This document shows positions 58,163 to 64,000 of a stretch of DNA of 64,000 nucleotides, one piece after another. The stretch lies in the NCBI RefSeq assembly GCF_042738955.1, contig NZ_JBHYHC010000043.1, positions 8,618 to 72,617 of the forward strand, given 5' to 3'. Below the pieces are notes generated by a model. The model had not been told where the DNA came from and did no database searches. It saw only the letters and a program-made list of their open reading frames with translations. Position 1 is the stretch's first letter. Each line of letters opens with the position of its first letter. A program made the translations under genes and the position numbers. The DNA comes from Umezawaea sp042738955 (GTDB lineage: Bacteria; Actinomycetota; Actinomycetes; Mycobacteriales; Pseudonocardiaceae).

Positions 58163-60829
58163 ATGCTGCGCTCACGAGTCGGTCTGCTGGTGGCGGCCCT
58201 GGGCCTGGCGCTGGTGGTGCCGGGCACGTCCGCCACGGCCGGACCCGAGCCCGGAGCACCGTTGGCGGTGAACGCCACCCCCGGCCAGACCGCGACGATC
58301 CCCGACTGGCGCCTCCAGAGCAGCGCCAAGGCCACCCAGGCGGGCGACGCCATCTCGTCGCCCTCCTACGGCGACACGGGCTGGCTGCCGGTGCCCGCGC
58401 GGTCCACCGTGCTGGCGGGGCTGATCGCGAACGGCAAGTACCCGGACGTCAACTACTCGACGAACCTGAAGGCCGTGAACGCGGCGGACTTCAAGGTGCC
58501 GTGGTGGTACCGCAAGGTGTTCACCGCGGACCCGCAGGCGGGCGTGAACACGTTCCTCAAGCTCAACGGCGGCGTGATCTCCCGCGGCGAGGTGTGGCTC
58601 AACGGCACGAAGGTCGCCGGGTCGGACCAGGTGGTCGGGGCGTACCCGAACTACGACTTCGACGTGACGTCGTTGCTGCGCAAGGGGGACAACGCGCTGG
58701 CGATCAAGGCGTTCCCGTCGGACCCGGCGAACGACCTGGCGATCCACTTCATCGACTGGTCGCAGCTGCCGCCGGACCGCAACCAGGGGCTGTTCCGGGA
58801 CGTGCAGCTGGCGCAGAGCGGCCCGGTGTCGCTGCGGACGCCGCGCGTGACGACGGACCTGCCGCTGCCGAGCCTCGCGACCGCCGACATCACCGTGAAG
58901 GCCGAGGCGCGCAACAACACCGGATCCGCCGTCACGACCGAGGTGTCCGGCGCGATCGGCTCGGTCACCTTCAAGCAGACCGTGACGCTGGCGGCGAAGG
59001 AGACCAGGACGGTCAGCTTCACGCCGTCGAACACCCCGGCGTTGAAGTTCAGCCAGCCGCAGGTGTGGTGGCCGTTCCAGATGGGCGGCCAACCGCTCTA
59101 CACGGCCACGCTGTCGGCGAAGGTCGGCGGCGTCGAGTCGGACGCGACGCGGACCACGTTCGGCGTCCGCGAGGTGACCTCCAGGATCAACCAGGGCGGA
59201 CGGACGTTCGAGGTCAACGGCAAGCCGTTCCTCGTGCGCGGCGGCGGCTGGGCGTCGGACCTGTTCCTGCGCACCGACGTGAAGCGGATCGACGACCAGT
59301 TGGCGCTGGTGAAGAACATGGGGATGAACACGATCCGGCTGGAGGGCAAGCCGGAGAACGACGAGCTGTACGACACCGCCGACCGGCTGGGGATCATGGT
59401 CCTGGCCGGGTGGGAGTGCTGCTCGAAGTGGGAGAACTACGGCTCGTTCGACGCCGAGGACAACCGGGTCGCGGGCCAGTCTGCGGAGAGCGAGGCGAAG
59501 CGGATCCGCAACCACCCCAGCATGATCGGCTTCATGATCGGCAGCGACAACGCGCCGCCCGCCGCCGTGGAGAAGATCTACCTGGACGCGCTGGCCCGTG
59601 CGGAGTGGAACCTGCCGGTGATCTCGTCGGCGGCGGCGCACAGCTCGCCGCAGCTCGGCGACCCCGGCATGAAGATGGACGGCCCGTACTGGTGGGTGCC
59701 GCCGAACTACTGGTACGACAAGCGCCTCGGCGGCGCGTCCGGCTTCGCCTCCGAGGTCGGCCCCGGCGCGACCATCCCGGAACTGGACGAGCTGAAGAAG
59801 TTCCTGTCCCAGTCGGAGATCACCTCGCTGCTGGACTACAACGCGGCCCAGTTCCACCTGGCGCCGTCCGGCAACTTCAGCAAGCTGTCCTTCTGGGGCA
59901 CGGCGCTGGACAACCGGTACGGCAAGCCCTCGGGCGTCGAGGACTTCGTCCGCAAGGCGCAGCTGGCCAACTACGAGGTGAACCGCGCCCAGCTGGAGGC
60001 GTTCGGCCGCAACTGGTCCGACGCGTCCAAGCCGTCGACGGGGGTCATCTACTGGATGCTCAACAACGCGTGGCCGACGGTGTACTGGCACCTGTACGAC
60101 TACTACCTCGCCACCGGCGGCTCGTACTTCGGCGCGAAGACGGCGATGCGGCCGCTGCACGTCCAGTACTCCTACGACGACAAGTCGCTCGCCGTCGTCA
60201 ACACAGGGCTCCAGGACGTGTCCGGGCTCAACGTCCAGGTGACGGTCTTCAACGCCGACGGCACGCAGAAGGCCGACGAGGCCAGGCCCGTCACGGCGAA
60301 GGGCAACGCCTCGGTGCGCGTCGGCGCGCTACCGCAGCCGAGCGGCCTGAGCACGACCTACTTCACCCGGCTGCTGCTCAAGGACGGCAGCGGCAAGGTC
60401 GTCGACCGCAACGTCTACTGGCTGTCGACCAAGGCCGACACCCTGGACTACGACGCGTCCACCTGGTACCACACGCCGCAGACCGGCTACGCCGATCTGA
60501 AGGGCCTGGGGTCCCTCAAGCAGGGCAAGGTCTCCGTCACCGCGTCCACCGCGGCCGCCGGTGACAACCGCACCACCAGCGTGACCGTCACCAACACGGC
60601 CACGGACAAGGCGGTCGCGTTCTTCCTGCGCGCGTCCGTCCGCAAGGGCACCGGCGGCGCGGAAGTCCTGCCCGCGAGGTGGACCGACAACTACGTCACC
60701 CTGTGGCCCGGCGAGTCCACCACCCTGAAGGCCGAGTACCGCGCCTCCGACCTGGGCGGCGCCACGCCCAGCGTCGAGGTGTCCGGCAACAACGTGCCGA
60801 AGGCGGTGGTGTCCGCGCCGGTCCGCTAG
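58163..60829 (+). CDS. Secreted exo-beta-D-glucosaminidase, GH2 (CsxA-like)
   Basis: This 888-residue enzyme has a signal peptide (about 1-26) and GH2 architecture: N-terminal sugar-binding jelly roll, an Ig-like domain, a TIM barrel with the acid/base Asp462 in GSDNAPP and the nucleophile Glu531 in FASEVGPG, then Ig-like C-terminal domains. These two residues correspond to D469 and E541 of Amycolatopsis CsxA. It removes glucosamine units from the ends of chitosan oligomers. The start has GAGGAG 7 nt upstream. With the chitinase it indicates use of chitin and chitosan. Confidence 0.93.
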   Translation: MLRSRVGLLVAALGLALVVPGTSATAGPEPGAPLAVNATPGQTATIPDWRLQSSAKATQAGDAISSPSYGDTGWLPVPARSTVLAGLIANGKYPDVNYSTNLKAVNAADFKVPWWYRKVFTADPQAGVNTFLKLNGGVISRGEVWLNGTKVAGSDQVVGAYPNYDFDVTSLLRKGDNALAIKAFPSDPANDLAIHFIDWSQLPPDRNQGLFRDVQLAQSGPVSLRTPRVTTDLPLPSLATADITVKAEARNNTGSAVTTEVSGAIGSVTFKQTVTLAAKETRTVSFTPSNTPALKFSQPQVWWPFQMGGQPLYTATLSAKVGGVESDATRTTFGVREVTSRINQGGRTFEVNGKPFLVRGGGWASDLFLRTDVKRIDDQLALVKNMGMNTIRLEGKPENDELYDTADRLGIMVLAGWECCSKWENYGSFDAEDNRVAGQSAESEAKRIRNHPSMIGFMIGSDNAPPAAVEKIYLDALARAEWNLPVISSAAAHSSPQLGDPGMKMDGPYWWVPPNYWYDKRLGGASGFASEVGPGATIPELDELKKFLSQSEITSLLDYNAAQFHLAPSGNFSKLSFWGTALDNRYGKPSGVEDFVRKAQLANYEVNRAQLEAFGRNWSDASKPSTGVIYWMLNNAWPTVYWHLYDYYLATGGSYFGAKTAMRPLHVQYSYDDKSLAVVNTGLQDVSGLNVQVTVFNADGTQKADEARPVTAKGNASVRVGALPQPSGLSTTYFTRLLLKDGSGKVVDRNVYWLSTKADTLDYDASTWYHTPQTGYADLKGLGSLKQGKVSVTASTAAAGDNRTTSVTVTNTATDKAVAFFLRASVRKGTGGAEVLPARWTDNYVTLWPGESTTLKAEYRASDLGGATPSVEVSGNNVPKAVVSAPVR

Positions 60830-61851
60830 GCCAGGTCGACGACCACCTTCACGTCGTCGGGCCGCCGCTCCATCGCGTCCACGAAGCGGTCGAGCGGCAC
60901 CCGGCGGGTGATCAGGCCGCCGAGCCACGTGCGGTCGGCCGCGGCCAAGGCGTCGGCCGCGGTGTGCCAGTCGGCGAGGCCCGCGTTGACCGAGCCGACG
61001 ACGGAACGGTTGTGCAGCACCAGGTCGTCCAGCACCAAGCGTTCGGCGGGGAACGTGCCGTGGTCGCCGGACAGGCCCGTCAGCACCGTCACGGCGGCGC
61101 GGCGGACGGCCTCCCAGACCAGTTCGGCGACGCCCGTGCACTCGATGGCCACGTCCACCTCGGGCACCGTGTCCACGGTCGAGTGGTAGGTCGCGCCCAG
61201 GCCCCGCACCAGGTCGGGCTTGCGGCCCGCGGTGGCGCGGTCGACGACGTGAACCGCCAGACCGCGCTGCACGGCCAGCAGGGCGGCGAGCAGGCCGATC
61301 GGGCCCGCGCCGGTGACCAGCACCGTGCGCGGGACCAGGTGGGCGCGGCGGCAGTTGAGCAGCGCCTGCTCCCACGCCTTCGCCACGATCGACGTCGGCT
61401 CGGTCAGCACGCCGAGGTCGCCGAGGGTCGGGTCGAGCTTGATCGCGTACTTCGGCGGCACGCTCCACTTCTGCATGCCGTAGCCGTCGAGCTCCTTGAT
61501 GCCGCGCTCGGTGTACTTGCCGTTCTGGCAGAAGTCCCACGCGTCCACGGCGCACGCCGAGCACGGCACGGTGTCCGGCCTGCGCACGACGCCCGCGATC
61601 AGGTCGCCGGGCGCCAGGTCGCCGCCCATCGGCGCGGCCACGACCCGGCCGAGGGACTCGTGGAACAGGACGAACCCGGTCTTGCCGGGCGGCGGGGTGC
61701 CGAACCCGTCGCGGACGATCTCCACGTCCGTCCCGCACATCCCCACCAGCAGGCCCTCGACCTGCACCTCGCCATCGGAGGGCACGGGTTCGTCCCACTC
61801 GACCACCTCGGCCAGTTCGGGCTTGCCGGGCACGACGTGTGCGGCCTTCAT
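60826..61851 (-). CDS. Zinc-dependent medium-chain dehydrogenase (glucose 1-dehydrogenase-like)
   Basis: This 341-residue protein has GMCGTDVEIVRDGFGTPPP, HESLGRVV (the catalytic zinc region: Cys, His and Glu), structural-zinc-like CSACAVDAWDFC, and the Rossmann VLVTGAGPIGLLAALLAVQRG. Closest in layout to archaeal/bacterial glucose dehydrogenases of the GdhIV type. It probably oxidises glucose or a related sugar with NAD(P). It overlaps the GH15 stop (ATGA), so the GH15 product may be its substrate. Confidence 0.82.
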   Translation of the reverse strand: MKAAHVVPGKPELAEVVEWDEPVPSDGEVQVEGLLVGMCGTDVEIVRDGFGTPPPGKTGFVLFHESLGRVVAAPMGGDLAPGDLIAGVVRRPDTVPCSACAVDAWDFCQNGKYTERGIKELDGYGMQKWSVPPKYAIKLDPTLGDLGVLTEPTSIVAKAWEQALLNCRRAHLVPRTVLVTGAGPIGLLAALLAVQRGLAVHVVDRATAGRKPDLVRGLGATYHSTVDTVPEVDVAIECTGVAELVWEAVRRAAVTVLTGLSGDHGTFPAERLVLDDLVLHNRSVVGSVNAGLADWHTAADALAAADRTWLGGLITRRVPLDRFVDAMERRPDDVKVVVDLA

Positions 61852-63707
61852 CGGGCTCCTCCGTTGCGGCGGTCGCGTTCTTCGCGGGTGTGACCCTGGC
61901 CGTAGAGCACCGCCGCGCTGTTGACCAGCGCGAGGTGGCTGAACGCCTGGGGGAAGTTGCCGGACATCCGGCCGGTGCGGGCGTCGTACTCCTCGGCCAG
62001 CAGGCCGACGTCGTTGACCAGGCCGACCAGCCGGTCGAACATGGCCACCGCCTCGTCCCGCTGCCCGGACAGGGCCAGCGCGTCCACGAACCAGAAGGAG
62101 CAGGCGAGGAACGAGCCCTCCTCGCCGGTCAGACCGTCCACTTCGGACTGCCCTGGGTCGGTGTCGTACCGGTCGACCAGGTCGCCGTGCTTCAACGTCC
62201 GGCGGATCGCCTCGATCGTGCCGAGCACGCGGGGGTCGTCGCCGGGCAGGAACCCCACGGCGGGGATGAGCAGCGTCGACGCGTCCAGCTCGGTGCCGCC
62301 GTAGAACTGGGTGAATGCGCCGAGGTCGGCGTTCCACCCCTTCGCCAGCACCTCCTCGTGCACCCGGTCGCGCAGCTCGCGCCACTCCTCCACCGGGCCG
62401 GGCAGGTCGTGCTGCTCGACGGCGCGGACGGCCCGGTCGAACGCGACCCACACCATCACCCGCGAGTGCGTGAAGTGCCGGTCCGGCCCGCGCACCTCCC
62501 ACAGGCCCTTGTCGGGCAGCTCCCAGATCTTGTGCAGGTGGCGCATCATGCCGCGCTGCATGGCCCACGACTCGGCGGACTCGGCGATCCCGCGCTCCCG
62601 CGCCAGGTGCAGCGCGTCCATGACCTCGCCGTACACGTCGAGCTGGAGCTGCCGGTACGCCGCGTTGCCGATCCGGACCGGCTTCGCACCCAGGTAGCCG
62701 GGCAGCCAGTCGGCCTCCCACTCGACGAGGTGCCGCTCACCGGACAGCCCGTACATGATCTGGAGGTCGGCCGGATCACCCGCGACCGCGCGCAGCAACC
62801 AGCGCCGCCACGCCTCCGCCTCACCGGACCGCCCGAAGTTGTCCAGCGCCAGCAGCGTCAACGTCGCGTCACGCAGCCAGCAGTACCGGTAGTCCCAGTT
62901 GCGCTCACCACCGAACGTCTCCGGCAACGACGTCGTCGGAGCCGCCACGATCCCCCCGGTCGGCGCGTACGTGAGGCCCTTCAACGTGATCAACGACCGC
63001 CGCACCACGTCCCCGTGCGGCCCGTGGTACCCAAGATCACCAGCCCAGTCCAGCCAGAACGCCTCGGACCGACGCACCTCGGCCACCGGATCGACCTTCG
63101 CGGGCGGCTGGTCCGGCGAGTAGGAGAACTCCATGACCCAAGACAGCGTGTCCCCTTCGTCCACGGTGAACACGGCCTCGTGCGCCCGCTTACCAGCGAC
63201 CCGGTACGGCAACCGATCCCCGTACAACGCCACCGCAGACGGCCCGGCAACAGCGAAGATGCACTCGTCGCCCCCGCGAGAAGACCGCCGCACCCACGGC
63301 ACGGAATCGCCGTAAGCGAACCGCACGACCCACTGGAGCCGCACCTCGACCGACCCGCTCACCCCTTCGAGCACACGGACCAAACGAGTGTCGGCGTCAT
63401 CAGCAGTGGCCTCCGGCGGCATGGTGTCGACCAACCGCACAGTGCCCTCATCCGTGCCGAACTCGGTCTCCAACACCAACGTGTCCCCCCGGTACCGCCG
63501 CCGAGTGGCAACGACCTCGGCCGTGGGAGCGATCCGCCAGTGCCCGTCATCCTCACCACCGAGCAACCGGGAAAAACAAGACGGCGAGTCGAACCGAGGC
63601 ATGCACAACCAGTCAACAGACCCATCCCGCCCAACAAGGGCGGCGGTCCGCAGATCGGAGAGCAACGCGTAGTCCTCGATGCGACCGGGTCCACTGTCAT
63701 GTGCCAC
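61848..63707 (-). CDS. GH15 glycoside hydrolase (glucoamylase/trehalase-like)
   Basis: This 619-residue cytosolic protein starts with the family N-terminus (RIEDYALLSDLRTAALVGRDGSVDWLCMPRFDSPSCFSRLLG) and has a beta-sandwich then the alpha/alpha barrel with NWDYRYCWLRDATLTLLALDNFG and later GTGEEGSFLACSFWFVDALAL-type residues (TGEEGSF with the catalytic Glu). Mycobacterial members act as trehalases, others as glucoamylases. The GTG at 63707 lies 6 nt after TAGCCT, without ribosome site, suggesting a leaderless message. Confidence 0.85.
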   Translation of the reverse strand: MAHDSGPGRIEDYALLSDLRTAALVGRDGSVDWLCMPRFDSPSCFSRLLGGEDDGHWRIAPTAEVVATRRRYRGDTLVLETEFGTDEGTVRLVDTMPPEATADDADTRLVRVLEGVSGSVEVRLQWVVRFAYGDSVPWVRRSSRGGDECIFAVAGPSAVALYGDRLPYRVAGKRAHEAVFTVDEGDTLSWVMEFSYSPDQPPAKVDPVAEVRRSEAFWLDWAGDLGYHGPHGDVVRRSLITLKGLTYAPTGGIVAAPTTSLPETFGGERNWDYRYCWLRDATLTLLALDNFGRSGEAEAWRRWLLRAVAGDPADLQIMYGLSGERHLVEWEADWLPGYLGAKPVRIGNAAYRQLQLDVYGEVMDALHLARERGIAESAESWAMQRGMMRHLHKIWELPDKGLWEVRGPDRHFTHSRVMVWVAFDRAVRAVEQHDLPGPVEEWRELRDRVHEEVLAKGWNADLGAFTQFYGGTELDASTLLIPAVGFLPGDDPRVLGTIEAIRRTLKHGDLVDRYDTDPGQSEVDGLTGEEGSFLACSFWFVDALALSGQRDEAVAMFDRLVGLVNDVGLLAEEYDARTGRMSGNFPQAFSHLALVNSAAVLYGQGHTREERDRRNGGAR

Positions 63708-63812
63708 CTCGCGAGGCTAACCGCAGGACAGCGCAAGGGCTCGGCAGGCCACAACAGGTTCACCCCAGCAAACTGGCAGGCGAAAACGGCCGCCCGGTTG
63801 AAGACATCGACA

Positions 63813-63876
63813 ACCAAGACACTCCCGACCAAGACACAAGACCAAGACACAAGACCAAGACACAAGACCAAGACAC
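63813..63876. repeat. 13-bp tandem repeat
   Basis: The unit ACCAAGACACAAG occurs three times in full (63828-63840, 63841-63853, 63854-63866) with a partial fourth (63867-63876) and a degenerate copy upstream from 63813. It is noncoding and ends 42 nt before the second copy of the 114-bp element. Confidence 0.85.
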
Positions 63877-63918
63877 CGGTGACCGCGCTGGGACCGGCAG
63901 GCGCAGGCCACGGAACGT

Positions 63919-64000
63919 GGCCGATTTGACATGGGGATTTCGGCCTTAAAATTGGAGATCGGGCAGGCCTTCGGGCACTGCCTTTTGGCCCGATCAAGGC
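63919..64000. repeat. 114-bp inverted-repeat element, copy 2, cut by window edge
   Basis: Same orientation and order as copy 1: GGCCGATTTGACATGGGGA, TTTCGGCCTTAAAATTGGAG, GATCGGGCAG, CTGCCTTTTGGCCCGATC, AAGGC. Over 82 bases it differs from 9131-9213 by several substitutions in the first arm and the loop and one single-base gap. The right arm lies outside the window. Confidence 0.75.

Overview
The window is high-GC actinobacterial chromosome. The gene content points to the order Pseudonocardiales (a Saccharothrix/Lentzea/Actinosynnema-type organism; this is inference, since no 16S is present). Clues are a GlnR-type orphan regulator, an RsiG-type c-di-GMP-binding protein, DUF3073, DUF2993 and DUF3558 proteins, the CysA/DUF1416 sulfur pair, ESX (type VII secretion) accessory proteins, an EspC-like/DUF1023 pair, and purF/purM with a separate sterol-carrier-type gene. 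Genes are densely packed on both strands with many ATGA/GTGA start-stop overlaps. No tRNA, rRNA, CRISPR array, phage or transposase gene was seen.

Layout. 1-7.2 kb: end of a MarR regulator, a DJ-1/PfpI protein, glnR, a hydrolase/DUF2993/thioredoxin operon, then a sulfur locus (25-codon leader peptide, DUF4395, thiosulfate sulfurtransferase, DUF1416), a 32-aa membrane microprotein coupled to a nitrobindin-like protein, and a protein made of seven 17-residue repeats. 7.3-10.9 kb: an ABC-2 exporter, a 114-bp inverted-repeat element, and pxpBC (5-oxoprolinase) behind a palindromic operator. 10.9-13.5 kb: a secreted GH18 chitinase with DasR-like and CRP-like sites upstream. 13.6-22 kb: an unknown membrane protein, pabC and a fur gene divergent from each other, ygfZ, a BKACE-like protein, the RsiG-type protein, an MFS permease and DUF3073. 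22-25.4 kb: an old-yellow-enzyme-type oxidoreductase divergent from a Crp/Fnr regulator, a class III cyclase-like protein ending in a YQAGRD tail, and a small partner gene.

25.4-37.3 kb is a complete myo-inositol catabolic locus. Nine leftward genes (iolG-like, iolE-like, a CUT2-type sugar ABC transporter, iolC, a Cgl0159-type aldolase, iolB, iolD) diverge from a LacI regulator and mmsA/iolA, with two perfect palindromes in the shared control region. Together they would import inositol and convert it to acetyl-CoA and a DHAP-type product. 37.3-42.7 kb: a tripartite tricarboxylate transporter (tctCBA) divergent from a CitA/CitB-type two-component system. 42.7-48 kb: a methyltransferase, arfB, a SigE-family sigma factor with a membrane partner, purM and purF. 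48-58 kb: lipoproteins, a DinB/maleylpyruvate-isomerase-fold protein, two sets of type-VII-secretion-related genes, a pirin, an SCP-like protein and a Tat-exported beta-helix protein. 58-64 kb: a secreted GH2 exo-beta-glucosaminidase, a zinc dehydrogenase and a GH15 glucoamylase/trehalase-type enzyme. A 13-bp tandem repeat and a second copy of the 114-bp element end the window.

Recurring themes are amino-sugar polymer use (chitinase and exo-glucosaminidase, some 48 kb apart), predicted leaderless promoters, and convergent gene pairs whose stop codons interlock on the palindrome CTAG.
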